Of a DNA stretch of 24,023 bases, positions 1 to 9,409 are shown piece by piece. A program made the position numbers and the translations under genes. A model generated the notes under the pieces. It saw only the letters and a program-made list of their open reading frames with translations. It ran no database searches and was not told where the DNA came from. Positions within the stretch are counted from its first letter, which is position 1, and each line of letters starts with the position of its first letter. Source of the stretch: an uncultured Alistipes sp. Its GTDB lineage: Bacteria > Bacteroidota > Bacteroidia > Bacteroidales > Rikenellaceae. Where the stretch lies: positions 1-24,023 of the forward strand of contig URBJ01000030.1 of assembly GCA_900546005.1 (NCBI GenBank), written 5' to 3'.

Positions 1-2
1 TG

Positions 3-473
3 AAGTGGTTGAACGACTATTATCATGTCAATACGACGCGGGTGGTTACGGTAGTCTACTATTCGCTTGTCAAACTGAATCGTCGGTTGCTGGTTTCGGT
101 GGAGGAGAAAGGGGCGAGGTGGTTCGACGTGGAGTCGATCTGTCGGCTGGCAATGGACCACAAACAGATCTTGGCTCGGGCGTTGGAGGTGCTCGGAAAA
201 CAGTTTCTGTCCGAACCGATCGCTTTCGAGCTTTTGCCCCGGAAGTTTACGCTGCGACAGCTGCAGTCGCTTTACGAAGCCATTCTCGGCGTTGAGATCG
301 ATAACCGGAATTTCCGAAAAAAGGTGCTCTCTTCGGATTACATCCGGGCAACCGGAGAAAAGGAGAAGAACGTGGCGCATAAACCGGCCATGTATTACAC
401 TTTCGACAAGAACAAATTCGTGAAAGATAATCGGTTGAGGTTTCGTCTGAATTTTATCAACTGGCAGGTGTAG
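3..473 (+). CDS. xylR: Nudix/NrtR-family sugar regulator, C-terminal part (xylR-like)
   Basis: This is the 3' end of a gene that begins before the window; the frame is open from base 3. The visible part (about 156 residues) matches the C-terminal half of the Nudix-derived regulators of Bacteroidetes (AraR and XylR in Bacteroides). It holds the end of the Nudix-like fold followed by a winged helix, with the motif PRKFTLRQLQSLYEAILG and then NRNFRKK, typical of the NrtR DNA-binding domain. In Bacteroides the xylose genes lie beside such a regulator, which binds operator DNA and is released by the sugar signal. It sits 27 bases upstream of the GH95 gene on the same strand, so it is probably the first gene of the xylose operon. 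The family call is firm; the name xylR rests mainly on the neighbours, and an arabinose-type AraR is the alternative. The N-terminal Nudix-like domain and the promoter are outside the window. Confidence 0.78.
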   Translation, partial: KWLNDYYHVNTTRVVTVVYYSLVKLNRRLLVSVEEKGARWFDVESICRLAMDHKQILARALEVLGKQFLSEPIAFELLPRKFTLRQLQSLYEAILGVEIDNRNFRKKVLSSDYIRATGEKEKNVAHKPAMYYTFDKNKFVKDNRLRFRLNFINWQV

Positions 474-500
474 CCTATCTGCCCAAAATTGAAATAAAGT

Positions 501-2996
501 ATGAAACGCATGTTTTTCGTAGGGTGGATGGTCGTATGGACTCTTGCATTCCGTTCGGCCGCAGCATCCGATTTGAAGCTCTGGTACGAGGGCCCGGCTA
601 CACGTTGGGAGGAAGCGCTTCCGCTCGGGAACGGGCGTTTGGGGGTGATGGTAGCGGGTGGTCCGGCAACTGAGGAGCTGTATCTGAATGAAGAGACGAT
701 TTGGGCCGGAGGTCCACATAATAATATTAATCCAGAAGCCCGGGAGGCTTTGCCCAAAATCCGACGACTGATTTTCGAGGGACGCTATCGGGAGGCCTCG
801 GATTTATGTGCACAAAAGGTCTCGTTGAACGCATCACATGGGATGCCCTATCAGACGGCCGGATCGCTGTTCCTCGATTTTCCCGGACATGAAACCTTTA
901 CGGAGTATTACCGGGAGTTGGATTTGGAACGGGCCGTAGCGACGGTCTCCTATATGGTGGGGGAGGTGCAGTACCGACGCGAAGTGTTTTCGTCCTTTGC
1001 CGATTCGGTGATTGTGGTGCGGTTGACAGCTTCCGAGCGGGATCGGATTTCGTTTCGGATGCGTTTCGGGTCACCGATGAAAAACTATGCGGTCGCAACG
1101 GAGCGGAACGGCCGGTTGATCATAGACGGCCGTACGGACGACCACGAGACCATTCCCGGACAGATACGGTACAGAACGGTGGCACAGATCATTCCCGAAG
1201 GCGGTACGATGCAGTGTGATACGACGGGAGTTTCGGTCTTGGGGGCGGATGCGGTGACCATCCTGATCTCCATTGCGACCAATTTCAACAACTATCGGGA
1301 TGTATCGGGAGATCCGGTGGCCCGGTGCGACCGCTATTTGGGACATGTTATAAAAAAGAAAAAAGGGTATAAACGGATGTTGGCAGACCATTCGGCCCGA
1401 TACAGTACGTGGTTCGATCGCGTTTCGCTCGATCTGGGAACCAATGCTCAGGCCCAAAAGCCGACCGATGTGCGGGTACGTGAGTTTGCCACCCATTTCG
1501 ATCCGCAGATGGCGGCACTCTATTTCCAGTTCGGACGGTATCTGCTGATCTCGTCGTCGCAACCCGGGACTCAGCCGGCGACGTTGCAGGGCATCTGGAA
1601 CCACCAGACCATGCCGGCATGGGACTCCAAATACACGATCAATATCAATACCGAGATGAACTATTGGCCGGCAGAGGTGGCGAATCTTCCCGAAATGCAC
1701 GAACCGTTACTGAAAATGATCGAGGAGCTCGGAGTGACGGGACGTGAGGCTGCGGAGCAGATGTACGGAGCAAGGGGTTGGACGGTACACCACAATACGG
1801 ACCTGTGGCGCATCAGCGGAATGGTCGACTCGCCGCTCAGCGGCATGTGGCCTACGGCGAATGCATGGTTCTGCCAGCACCTGTGGGACCGCTATCTGTA
1901 TAACGGGGATACGAGCTATCTTGCCGGAGTATATCCGTTGATGAAGGGAGCCAGCGAGTTTTTCCTCGATTTTTTGACTCCCGATCCCAAAACAGGGCTT
2001 TTGGTCTGTACGCCTTCGCTTTCGCCCGAAAACTGGCCGGCAGCCAAAGGAATAGACCGCTCGGTGTTGGATGGGGCGACGATGGATAATCAGATGATAC
2101 ATGAACTGTTTTCGAGTACGATCGCTGCGTCCGAAACGCTCGGTGTGGACAATTCGTTGGCAGAGGAGCTGCGGGAGACCCGGAAGCGATTGGCCCCTTT
2201 GCGGGTTGGAAGTTGGGGACAGCTGCAGGAGTGGTTGTTGCATGACTGGGACAGTCCCGACGATCATCATCGGCATGTCTCGCACCTGTGGGGACTTTTC
2301 CCGGGGCAGTTGATTTCGGCCTACCGTACGCCGGAGCTGTTCGAGGCGGCCCGTACGTCGCTCATCCATCGTGGAGACGCCTCTACCGGATGGTCTATGG
2401 GGTGGAAAGTGTGTTTGTGGGCCCGTTTTCTGGATGGTAACCATGCCTACAAGCTGATTACCGATCAGATCAAACCCGAGGGGGACGGGTCTGAAACGGG
2501 CGGTACCTATCCGAACCTTTTCGATGCCCATCCGCCTTTCCAGATCGACGGAAATTTCGGTTGTGCAGCCGGAATTGCAGAGATGCTGATGCAGAGCCAC
2601 GACGGAGTGATCGATCTTCTGCCGGCGTTGCCCGATGTGTGGACGTCGGGTCGAGTAGCGGGATTGCGGGCCCGTGGCGGTTTCGAAGTTGTGGAGCTGG
2701 AATGGGCCGATCGTGCGGTCCGGCGTGTGGTGATCCGTTCGACCGTCGGTGGAAATTGCCGCATCCGGTCGTCGGTGCCGTTGTGCATGAAAAACGGGAA
2801 GCCGTTGCAGCCTGCGACGGGAGAGAATCCGAATCCGCTGTTCCGGTTGCCGGAATTGCAGCAGGTGGTCGTTTCGCCGCAAGCCTCCTTGGTGGGGATA
2901 GAGCTTCCTGCCAAATATGTCTATGATGTAGAGACACAGCCCGGTCGTACATACAGTTTCGTCCTGTCGGAGAAAAATACGGGCTCTGAAAATTGA
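501..2996 (+). CDS. GH95 family glycosidase (alpha-L-fucosidase or alpha-L-galactosidase), secreted
   Basis: The 831-residue protein is a full-length family 95 glycoside hydrolase. A signal peptide covers about residues 1-22 (positive start, hydrophobic stretch, ending RSAAAS), so it is exported to the periplasm or beyond. The N-terminal GH95 signature is clear ([15 protein letters not shown], then [11 protein letters not shown]). The catalytic (alpha/alpha)6 domain shows [10 protein letters not shown] with N381 and N383, the acid region PSLSPENWP with E510, and DGNFG with D683; these match the Asn pair, Glu and Asp of the Bifidobacterium AfcA inverting mechanism. Residue 379, two before N381, is Thr. 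As I recall, fucosidases have His there and the Bacteroides ovatus alpha-L-galactosidase from the corn xylan locus has Thr, so L-galactose is a credible target. It sits between the regulator and xylB with short gaps, suggesting that it removes side chains from xylan fragments. Family certain, substrate inferred. Confidence 0.9.
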   Translation: MKRMFFVGWMVVWTLAFRSAAASDLKLWYEGPATRWEEALPLGNGRLGVMVAGGPATEELYLNEETIWAGGPHNNINPEAREALPKIRRLIFEGRYREASDLCAQKVSLNASHGMPYQTAGSLFLDFPGHETFTEYYRELDLERAVATVSYMVGEVQYRREVFSSFADSVIVVRLTASERDRISFRMRFGSPMKNYAVATERNGRLIIDGRTDDHETIPGQIRYRTVAQIIPEGGTMQCDTTGVSVLGADAVTILISIATNFNNYRDVSGDPVARCDRYLGHVIKKKKGYKRMLADHSARYSTWFDRVSLDLGTNAQAQKPTDVRVREFATHFDPQMAALYFQFGRYLLISSSQPGTQPATLQGIWNHQTMPAWDSKYTININTEMNYWPAEVANLPEMHEPLLKMIEELGVTGREAAEQMYGARGWTVHHNTDLWRISGMVDSPLSGMWPTANAWFCQHLWDRYLYNGDTSYLAGVYPLMKGASEFFLDFLTPDPKTGLLVCTPSLSPENWPAAKGIDRSVLDGATMDNQMIHELFSSTIAASETLGVDNSLAEELRETRKRLAPLRVGSWGQLQEWLLHDWDSPDDHHRHVSHLWGLFPGQLISAYRTPELFEAARTSLIHRGDASTGWSMGWKVCLWARFLDGNHAYKLITDQIKPEGDGSETGGTYPNLFDAHPPFQIDGNFGCAAGIAEMLMQSHDGVIDLLPALPDVWTSGRVAGLRARGGFEVVELEWADRAVRRVVIRSTVGGNCRIRSSVPLCMKNGKPLQPATGENPNPLFRLPELQQVVVSPQASLVGIELPAKYVYDVETQPGRTYSFVLSEKNTGSEN

Positions 2997-3029
2997 TCGA
3001 ATGTCGTTGAAATGTAAAATATCGGAATT

Positions 3030-4520
3030 ATGTATACATTGGGAATAGATGTCGGAAGTTCATCCGTCAAGGTGGCCTTGTTGGAGGTGGAGACGGGTGA
3101 ATGCCCTTGCGCCGTTACACTGCCTGCGACCGAGATGCCTATCGATGCCGTGCAGAGCGGATGGGCCGAGCAGGATCCGCAGTTGTGGTGGAAATATGTC
3201 GGAGAGGGAATTCGAAAATTGGTATCTCAAGTCGGGGCGGAATCGATCCGTGCGATTGGAATCACCTATCAGATGCACGGGCTCGTTTGCCTCGATCGGG
3301 CCGGAAAACCTTTGCGTAAATCGATCATCTGGTGCGACAGCCGTGCCGTTGAAATTGGACGGAAAGCTTTCGATGCACTGGGACCGGAGCTCAGTCTGGA
3401 ACATCTGCTGAATTCGCCCGGAAATTTTACCGCCTCGAAACTGGCTTGGGTGAAGGAGCATGAACCGGAACTCTTTGCGCAAATCGATCGGTTTATGCTG
3501 CCCGGTGATTATATTCTGTATCGCCTGACAGGGGATTTGTCGACCACGCGGAGCGGTCTTTCCGAACAGATCCTATGGGATTTCAGGGAGGATCATCGGG
3601 CCGATTTTGTCGTTTCGCACTACGGAATCGATCCGGATACAATCCCCGCTGAAAAGCCCTCGATCGGTGTGCAGGCTTATGTGCATGCGGCCGCAGCGGC
3701 GGAGTTGGGTCTTGCTGAAGGGACTCCGGTGACCTACCGGGCCGGCGATCAGCCGAACAATGCCTTTTCGTTGAATGTGCTCGATCCGGGTGAGGTTGCG
3801 GCTACCGGGGGAACCTCCGGAGTGGTCTATGGCGTGACCGACGTGCCGCGGCCCGACCGGCTTTCGCGGGTGAATACCTTCCTGCATGTGAATCATGGGG
3901 TGAAAGGGCCGCGTTACGGCGTGCTGTTGTGCATCAACGGAACCGGAATCCTCAATGCTTGGGCCAAACGGATGATGGCTCCCGACATGGATTATGCCGA
4001 GATCAACCGACAGTGTGAGGAGGTTCCGGCCGGAAGCGACGGGGTGGTGATGTTGCCGTTCGGAAATGGAGCTGAACGGATGTTGGAGAACCGTTATACC
4101 GGAGCGGTCGTTGCCGGAGTGGATCTGAATCGCCACGGTCGTTTTCATCTGTTGCGGGCTGCTCAGGAGGGAATCGCCTGTGCTTTCCGGTATGGGATGG
4201 ACATCATGCGGGAGACGGGACTCCGGCCACGTGTGATTCGGGCCGGTCGGGCCAATCTGTTCCTCAGCCCCGTTTTCCGTAAAACATTGGCAACCTTGTG
4301 TGGTGTCGATATTGAGCTCTACAATACGGATGGAGCCTTGGGTGCGGCTCGTGGAGCGGCATTGGGTGCCGGATTGTATGCCTCGCGGGAAGAGGCGTTC
4401 GCTTCGTTGAAAAAAATCGATGAGGTGCATCCCGATCCGGCGATCCGCGAGACGTTGGAACAGGGATATGCTGTTTGGCGAAGCGAGTTGGAATCCCGGC
4501 TTAAACTGACGAACGAATAA
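3030..4520 (+). CDS. xylB: Xylulokinase
   Basis: A 496-residue FGGY-family sugar kinase that phosphorylates D-xylulose to xylulose 5-phosphate with ATP in the cytoplasm, the second step of the isomerase pathway. The first phosphate-binding loop is DVGSSS (D7-S12). QMHG at 81-84 is the sugar-site motif typical of xylulokinases, and WCDSRA follows at 101-106. D240 in [10 protein letters not shown] is the expected catalytic base, and the second ATP-domain signature GGTSG follows at about 260-264. Length equals the family norm. It begins 33 bases after the GH95 gene and is followed by xylA 46 bases later, all on the plus strand with no terminator between, so it is co-transcribed. The FGGY family has many substrates, but QMHG plus the neighbouring xylose isomerase makes this call secure. 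Confidence 0.96.
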   Translation: MYTLGIDVGSSSVKVALLEVETGECPCAVTLPATEMPIDAVQSGWAEQDPQLWWKYVGEGIRKLVSQVGAESIRAIGITYQMHGLVCLDRAGKPLRKSIIWCDSRAVEIGRKAFDALGPELSLEHLLNSPGNFTASKLAWVKEHEPELFAQIDRFMLPGDYILYRLTGDLSTTRSGLSEQILWDFREDHRADFVVSHYGIDPDTIPAEKPSIGVQAYVHAAAAAELGLAEGTPVTYRAGDQPNNAFSLNVLDPGEVAATGGTSGVVYGVTDVPRPDRLSRVNTFLHVNHGVKGPRYGVLLCINGTGILNAWAKRMMAPDMDYAEINRQCEEVPAGSDGVVMLPFGNGAERMLENRYTGAVVAGVDLNRHGRFHLLRAAQEGIACAFRYGMDIMRETGLRPRVIRAGRANLFLSPVFRKTLATLCGVDIELYNTDGALGAARGAALGAGLYASREEAFASLKKIDEVHPDPAIRETLEQGYAVWRSELESRLKLTNE

Positions 4521-4566
4521 GGCATGTTTTCATAAAGAATGTTTCATCATAAAACGATTTACTACC

Positions 4567-5880
4567 ATGAAAGAATCGATGTTTTCAAAATTTGACAAGA
4601 TCAAATACGAAGGTCCGGAGTCGAAGAATCCGCTGGCTTTTCGTTGGTATGACGAGAATCGTATCGTCGGAGGTAAAACCCTGAAGGAGCAGTTGCGTTT
4701 TGCGATCGCCTATTGGCACTCGTTCTGTGCAGACGGAAGCGATCCGTTCGGTACGGCGACACATGTTTTTCCGTGGTCCGGAATCGCTGACCCTGTTGAG
4801 CAGGCCAAGGCGAAGATGGATTCGGCGTTCGACTTTTTCGTTAAGATCGGCGCCCCGTACTACTGTTTCCACGATGTCGATCTGATCCGTGAGGGTCAGG
4901 GGGTTGCTGCTTATGAAAAGAATATGCAGACGATCGTCGACTATGCCAAACAGAAACAGAAAGAGACCGGTATCAAGCTGCTTTGGGGAACGGCTAACGT
5001 ATTCAGTCACCCCCGTTACATGAACGGAGCGGCGACGAATCCCGATTTCGGTGCTGTGGCGTATGCCGGTACGCAGATCAAGAATGCGATCGATGCGACG
5101 ATTGCCCTTGGCGGAGAGAATTATGTGTTCTGGGGGGGACGCGAAGGTTACATGTCCCTGCTGAATACCGATATGAAGCGGGAGAAAGAACATCTGGCGA
5201 TGATGTTGACGATGGCGCGGGACTACGCCCGTCGCAACGGATTCAAAGGAACTTTCCTCGTCGAGCCCAAACCTATGGAACCCACCAAACATCAGTATGA
5301 CTTCGATACGGAGACCGTGATCGGATTTTTGCGTCATTACGGTCTGGACAAGGACTTCAAGGTCAATATCGAGGTGAACCACGCTACATTGGCAGGACAC
5401 ACCTTCGAACACGAGTTGCAGTGTGCGGTGGATGCCGGTATGTTGGGCAGCATCGATGCCAATCGGGGCGATGCCCAGAACGGCTGGGATACCGACCAGT
5501 TCCCCGTGAACCTGCAGGAGACGGTAGAAGTCATGCTGGTTATCTTGAGAAAGGGTGGTTTCGGTACCGGCGGCGTGAACTTCGATGCCAAGATCCGGAG
5601 AAACTCGACCGATGTGGAGGATCTGTTCATCGCCCACATTACCGGAATGGATACGTTTGCCCATGCACTGATCATTGCTGACGAAATCTTGAAAAATTCG
5701 TCTCTGGAGGCATGGCGTGCACAGCGTTATGCCTCATTCGATGCAGGTAAGGGTGCGGAGTTCGAACAGGGAAAACTGACGCTCGAAAATCTGCGTGATT
5801 ATGCGGCTTCAGCAGGAGAACCGGCTACCCTCAGCGGAAAGCAGGAGAAATACGAGCAACTGTTGACCATGTACATGTAG
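4567..5880 (+). CDS. xylA: Xylose isomerase
   Basis: A 437-residue class II (long form) xylose isomerase that converts D-xylose to D-xylulose in the cytoplasm with two divalent metal ions. All expected residues are in place: the catalytic His in FHDVD (H102, D105), the metal ligands E233 and K235 in [13 protein letters not shown]269 and H272 in [13 protein letters not shown]297 in GSIDANRGD, and D308 and D310 in WDTDQFP. The length matches Bacteroides XylA. It lies between xylB and the transporter gene. Translation could start at the first Met (MKESMF) or at Met5; I kept the first. It is followed by a stem-loop that may separate its mRNA from that of the transporter. Confidence 0.98.
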   Translation: MKESMFSKFDKIKYEGPESKNPLAFRWYDENRIVGGKTLKEQLRFAIAYWHSFCADGSDPFGTATHVFPWSGIADPVEQAKAKMDSAFDFFVKIGAPYYCFHDVDLIREGQGVAAYEKNMQTIVDYAKQKQKETGIKLLWGTANVFSHPRYMNGAATNPDFGAVAYAGTQIKNAIDATIALGGENYVFWGGREGYMSLLNTDMKREKEHLAMMLTMARDYARRNGFKGTFLVEPKPMEPTKHQYDFDTETVIGFLRHYGLDKDFKVNIEVNHATLAGHTFEHELQCAVDAGMLGSIDANRGDAQNGWDTDQFPVNLQETVEVMLVILRKGGFGTGGVNFDAKIRRNSTDVEDLFIAHITGMDTFAHALIIADEILKNSSLEAWRAQRYASFDAGKGAEFEQGKLTLENLRDYAASAGEPATLSGKQEKYEQLLTMYM

Positions 5881-5889
5881 GCTTTTCGG

Positions 5890-5925
5890 AGCGATCGTCC
5901 TTTTTGTAAGGGCGGTCGCTTTTAT
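5890..5925 (+). terminator. Stem-loop between xylA and the transporter gene
   Basis: An 11-bp stem with G-U pairs (5890-5900 with 5910-5920) and a short loop is followed by TTTATATTTA. It starts 10 bases after the xylA stop and ends about 20 bases before the transporter gene. The U-run is imperfect, so it may be a partial terminator or an RNA processing/stabilising hairpin that lowers transporter expression relative to xylA. Confidence 0.55.
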
Positions 5926-5943
5926 ATTTAAAACTAACCTGAA

Positions 5944-7371
5944 ATGAAAAAAAATAGTAATAGCTACCTGATGTTTCTGACGTTGGTCGCCACATTGGGT
6001 GGTCTGTTGTTCGGATACGACACGGCGGTTATTTCGGGTACGGTAAAGTATCTCGAGATCAATTTTGTCGATCCGTTGGGCCTGGAGGAGACGGCGGCCA
6101 GTTCACTGTTGGGGTTTGCCGTGTCGAGCGCCCTGATCGGATGCGTTGTCGGCGGGATGATCGGCGGGTTTATGGCGACCCGTCTGGGGCGTAAACGGAG
6201 CCTGATGATCGCTGCGGTGTTGTTTGTCTTGTCAGCAGTCGGATCGGCCTATCCGGAGATGGGTTTCCCGGCTGGAGAGCCGCATGAGTTTTTGGTTTGT
6301 TTTGTCGTATATCGGATCATCGGGGGAGTCGGGGTCGGTTTGGCCTCGATGCTGTCGCCGATGTATATCGCCGAGATGGCTCCGGCCGAGAAACGCGGCG
6401 GATTGGTGTCGTGGAATCAGTTTGCCATCATCTTCGGTATGCTGGTGGTCTATTTTATCAATTATACGATCGCCCTGAGCGGTGATGAGGCGTGGCTGAC
6501 CCATACGGGGTGGCGGTTGATGTTCCTCTCGGAGGTGGTGCCTGCGATGCTTCTGCTCATCTTGATCTTTTGCGTTCCCGAGAGTCCCCGTTGGTTGGTC
6601 ATGAAGGGACGGATCGAGAAGGCCGAAATGATCCTGAAACGGGTCGATCCACGTCGGGATACCCAAGCGGAAGTAGAGAGTATCCGGGAGTCGTTACGGG
6701 GGGTAGTCAAAGCAAAACTGTTCAGTTGTGGTGTGGCTGTGATTGTGATCGGAATCCTGTTGTCCGTTTTTCAGCAGTTTGTGGGGATCAATGTCGTACT
6801 CTACTATGCGCCCGAAATTTTCCGCAATATGGGTATGGGTACCAATGCAGCTCTGATGCAGACCATTATCGTGGGTGTGATCAACCTTTCGTTTACGACA
6901 CTGGCGATCTTCACCGTGGACCGTTTCGGACGTCGCCCGCTGATGATTATCGGCAGTTTGGGCATGATGGTCAGCATGATTACGCTGGGATTCACGTTCT
7001 ATACGGAGCACATGGGATTACTTTCCTTACTTGCCATGTTGGCTTACACGGCCTCTTTTGCCGTTTCGTGGGGACCGGTCTGCTGGGTGTTGTTGGCGGA
7101 GATCTTTCCGAACAAGATACGGGGGCAGGCAATGGCCTTGGCTGTTGCGGCTCAATGGTGTGCAAACTATCTGGTGTCGTGGACTTTCCCGATGATGGAT
7201 AAGTCGACCTATCTGATCGATACGTTCCATCACGGTTTTGCCTACTGGATTTACGCACTGATGGCCCTGTTGTCGGCTTTGTTCATGTATAAGTTTGTCC
7301 CGGAGACGAAGGGTAAATCCCTGGAGCAAATGGAGTCCTTGTTTGAAAAACGAAATACCTCCCAAAAATAA
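5944..7371 (+). CDS. xylE: MFS D-xylose/H+ symporter (XylE/XylT-like)
   Basis: A 475-residue sugar porter of the major facilitator superfamily with about 12 hydrophobic segments, located in the inner membrane. Family signatures are present in order: GYDTAVISG in helix 1 (D26 matches the proton-coupling Asp27 of E. coli XylE), GRKRS after helix 2, PESPRWLVMKGR at the end of the first half, QQFVGINVVLYYAPEIF in helix 7 (the sugar-binding Gln pair and Asn), DRFGRRP, and PETKGKSLEQME at the C-terminus. Sugar porters carry many hexoses and pentoses, but GYDTAVISG and the adjacent xylA and xylB point to xylose. It is the last gene of the operon; a strong terminator follows 20 bases after its stop. 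Confidence 0.93.
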   Translation: MKKNSNSYLMFLTLVATLGGLLFGYDTAVISGTVKYLEINFVDPLGLEETAASSLLGFAVSSALIGCVVGGMIGGFMATRLGRKRSLMIAAVLFVLSAVGSAYPEMGFPAGEPHEFLVCFVVYRIIGGVGVGLASMLSPMYIAEMAPAEKRGGLVSWNQFAIIFGMLVVYFINYTIALSGDEAWLTHTGWRLMFLSEVVPAMLLLILIFCVPESPRWLVMKGRIEKAEMILKRVDPRRDTQAEVESIRESLRGVVKAKLFSCGVAVIVIGILLSVFQQFVGINVVLYYAPEIFRNMGMGTNAALMQTIIVGVINLSFTTLAIFTVDRFGRRPLMIIGSLGMMVSMITLGFTFYTEHMGLLSLLAMLAYTASFAVSWGPVCWVLLAEIFPNKIRGQAMALAVAAQWCANYLVSWTFPMMDKSTYLIDTFHHGFAYWIYALMALLSALFMYKFVPETKGKSLEQMESLFEKRNTSQK

Positions 7372-7390
7372 CAAAACATAGAATGATGGT

Positions 7391-7426
7391 CACTCCGAGT
7401 ATAGTTATGCTCGGAGTGTCTTTTTG
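7391..7426 (+). terminator. Rho-independent terminator of the xylose operon
   Basis: A perfect 9-bp stem, CACTCCGAG (7391-7399) with CTCGGAGTG (7410-7418), closes a 10-base partly paired loop and is followed by TCTTTTTG. It ends the operon 20 bases after the transporter stop codon. Confidence 0.92.
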
Positions 7427-7476
7427 TGTATAAAAATGTAATATGGGTTAAAAAATAATATCGAAAACTTTTTTTG

Positions 7477-7508
7477 TTTGCTTCTGTTTTTACTTTTCGC
7501 TATATTTG
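7477..7508 (+). promoter_or_regulatory. Bacteroidetes sigma-ABfr type promoter for the thioredoxin-fold lipoprotein
   Basis: TTTG (7477-7480) and TATATTTG (7501-7508) match the -33 TTTG and -7 TAnnTTTG elements exactly, with the usual 20-base spacer. Predicted transcription starts near 7514, about 19 bases before the ATG at 7533. Because the TTG at 7506 lies inside the -7 element, it cannot be the start codon. Confidence 0.85.
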
Positions 7509-7532
7509 TTTGAAAATAAATATAATGAACCG

Positions 7533-9023
7533 ATGAGACACTTCTTGATTTCTGTATTTCGACGATGGTCCGTCATGAAAATTCTGGTCGGAATACTCTT
7601 TTTGCACTCATGTAATGCCGACGGTGGACACGACAAAAAGACGCTGACCCTCTACTTCCCGGATTCGACCATCGAGAAAAGGGTGGTTCTGTATTATTCA
7701 ATTAAGGGGATACAAAACTATCTTTATAAAGATTATATAGCCGAATACGATACGGTCGGAGACTGTCTGTCTGTTACTATCCCCGATTCGATCCAATCTT
7801 TTCGTGTAGGGATAGGATCCGATCTTCAGCTCCAGTTATCCAGCAGTGTCAATTTTTTCATGAGAGAAGGAGCACAGCTTTCCGTATATTTGGATACGCT
7901 ACAACCTCCTCGATTCGAGGGGACGGGAGCCGAATTACAACAGCTGCTGTACGAAGTGAAAAAAGGATCGGGAGCGCAACGGGAAAAGAGGACTCTGGAA
8001 GCCTATCTTCAGTGCCGGACGGACAGTTCGTTTTATAACTTTATCGACCGGGAAATTCAGACCTATTTGCATCGGATTGACAGTATCGAACAGGCGTGTG
8101 ATATAGATTCGGCCTTCGTACGTTATGCCAAAGGGATTGTTATCGACGATTATTTGTATCGCGCCGGGTCTATTGGGTGGTCAGTAAAGAATCCATGTTT
8201 TCAGAAGACGGATTCGGTTACATTCTATTCCGATCTGAACCGGTTGTATGAACGTTATCCGGTACTCCAAGAGGACGGGTTATGTGTAGGAAATAAAGGT
8301 GAATTGAGGAGGTTGGGATTGATTCCCGGAGATACTCTGAATTTGGGAATAGATTATATATATGCGTCATTTAAATATCTCAATAAAAAAGAACAAGAGG
8401 CGGAGATTGCGAGTACATTGATTATTAATGTATCGGCGGGACAGATGGATTCCGTGGCATTGGCCCGACAAGTGACAGGTTTCAAGAAGGCTTTCCCGAA
8501 CAGTATTTATTTACCGGTATTGGAGCGGTTGAAAGTCAAAGAGGCAAAAGATTACTGTGTTGCCACGTATTCGGAAGAGGGTGGTTTCGTGGAGAGCGGA
8601 CAATTCGAGTTCTCCGATTTGACACAACTGACCGCGAAGTTTATCGGGCCGCGATATGTTTTGGTCGATTTTTGGGCGACATGGTGTGGTCCGTGTTTAG
8701 CCGAGATGGGCCATACGGAAGAGTTGCAAAAGTTCTTGAAAGAAAACGATATTGCAATGCTTTATGTGTCGCTCGATTACAGCCGGCAGTACGAACAATG
8801 GAAAAAGATGATTCTCGATAAGAAGTTAGAGGGGTTGCATTATTTGCCGACGCCGGAGCTGGCTGCGAAATACCCATATTATGAAGGTAAATACCACTAT
8901 ATTCCCCATTTTATGTTGATGGGGCCGGATGGAAAGGTCGTTATCGAGCGGTGCGAGTTGCCCAGCAGCGGAAAACTGATTCCACAGTTACAATCGTGTA
9001 TTTCTGCGGAAAGTGTAAAATAG
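7533..9023 (+). CDS. Lipoprotein with C-terminal thioredoxin-like (TlpA/ResA type) domain
   Basis: A 496-residue predicted envelope lipoprotein. The N-terminus MRHFLISVFRRWSVMKILVG leads into a hydrophobic run and a lipobox LHSC (lipidated Cys27). A second ATG at 7575 would leave only 12 residues before that Cys, rather short for a signal, so I chose 7533. Residues about 30-350 form a long region I do not recognise in detail; Bacteroidetes proteins of this architecture usually have a beta-rich N-terminal domain and a helical middle. The C-terminal part from about residue 370 is a thioredoxin fold, VLVDFWATWCGPC with the redox pair C385/C388, followed by a cis-Pro-like IPHF near the end. Likely role: thiol-disulfide exchange in the periplasm, substrate unknown. 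It has its own promoter and ends facing the convergent cytochrome operon, whose c-type haem attachment also needs reduced cysteines; that link is only suggestive. Confidence 0.85.
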   Translation: MRHFLISVFRRWSVMKILVGILFLHSCNADGGHDKKTLTLYFPDSTIEKRVVLYYSIKGIQNYLYKDYIAEYDTVGDCLSVTIPDSIQSFRVGIGSDLQLQLSSSVNFFMREGAQLSVYLDTLQPPRFEGTGAELQQLLYEVKKGSGAQREKRTLEAYLQCRTDSSFYNFIDREIQTYLHRIDSIEQACDIDSAFVRYAKGIVIDDYLYRAGSIGWSVKNPCFQKTDSVTFYSDLNRLYERYPVLQEDGLCVGNKGELRRLGLIPGDTLNLGIDYIYASFKYLNKKEQEAEIASTLIINVSAGQMDSVALARQVTGFKKAFPNSIYLPVLERLKVKEAKDYCVATYSEEGGFVESGQFEFSDLTQLTAKFIGPRYVLVDFWATWCGPCLAEMGHTEELQKFLKENDIAMLYVSLDYSRQYEQWKKMILDKKLEGLHYLPTPELAAKYPYYEGKYHYIPHFMLMGPDGKVVIERCELPSSGKLIPQLQSCISAESVK

Positions 9024-9083
9024 GATATATAAGTTTAGGGAAATGATTTGCATGCAATTAGTTATTATAAATAGTCAGTTGCG

Positions 9084-9125
9084 AGGATTCTGGTAGAAAT
9101 ACTTTGTTTGTATTCATGGGAATTT
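9084..9125 (+). pseudogene. Possible remnant of a second copy of the lipoprotein signal sequence
   Basis: Read from 9084, the bases give RILVEILCLYSWEF, which resembles KILVGILFLHSCNA of the gene just upstream (7578 onwards), and the DNA itself is alike (shared ATTCTGGT, AATACT, TCATG at matching spacing). There is no start codon and no open frame onwards. It may be what is left of a tandem paralogue; the short length makes chance possible. Confidence 0.4.
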
Positions 9126-9221
9126 AAGCAATATAATATCTTTTTACTTTTTGATGTAAAAACGCTTCGACTCGTTAATTATAGTTAGTTGCTGTTTTGG
9201 CTGATGTCGCAAAAAGACACA

Positions 9222-9263
9222 CTGAAAAGAAGCGGCAAATCATTGTTTGACGCTTCTTTTCAG
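9222..9263. terminator. Long perfect inverted repeat, probable bidirectional terminator
   Basis: A 13-bp perfect stem, CTGAAAAGAAGCG (9222-9234) with CGCTTCTTTTCAG (9251-9263), encloses a 16-base loop. A-rich and T-rich ends within the stem could terminate transcripts in either direction, between the plus-strand lipoprotein and the convergent minus-strand operon. There is no long T-run after the stem, so this is not a textbook terminator. Confidence 0.55.
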
Positions 9264-9409
9264 AGGTCCGATATTCTCGGAAAAATGTAATTTCGGGTTT
9301 GAAGTCCGATTTTGGGCGGTTCTTTTTCCTCTCTGGACTGGGTCGCCGGAGGGGTGTGACTCCATTAGCAAATGGTAGTAATTTTCGCACGATCTCTAAG
9401 CTCCGGCGG
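9264..9409. other. Non-coding stretch with weak secondary structure
   Basis: The gap from 9024 to 9513 has no convincing gene. Besides the signal-sequence remnant, the 13-bp hairpin and the minus-strand terminator, this part contains only a long-range 8-bp match (CGCCGGAG at 9344-9351 with CTCCGGCG at 9401-9408) that could fold the 60 bases between. Short open frames across it look random. Confidence 0.4.

Noticed and set aside
1707..2882. 391-codon open frame on the minus strand
   Set aside because: Antisense shadow of the GH95 gene in GC-rich DNA; its translation has no recognisable motifs while GH95 is complete.
4585..5664. 359-codon minus-strand open frame
   Set aside because: Shadow of xylA, which is fully conserved in its own frame.
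7506..7532. TTG start at 7506 for the lipoprotein
   Set aside because: The TTG is part of the TATATTTG -7 box, so it would not be in the mRNA; ATG 7533 gives a proper lipoprotein signal.
9048..9057. Palindrome TTGCATGCAA after the lipoprotein gene
   Set aside because: Only 10 bases and downstream of a gene end with no promoter nearby; chance is likely.
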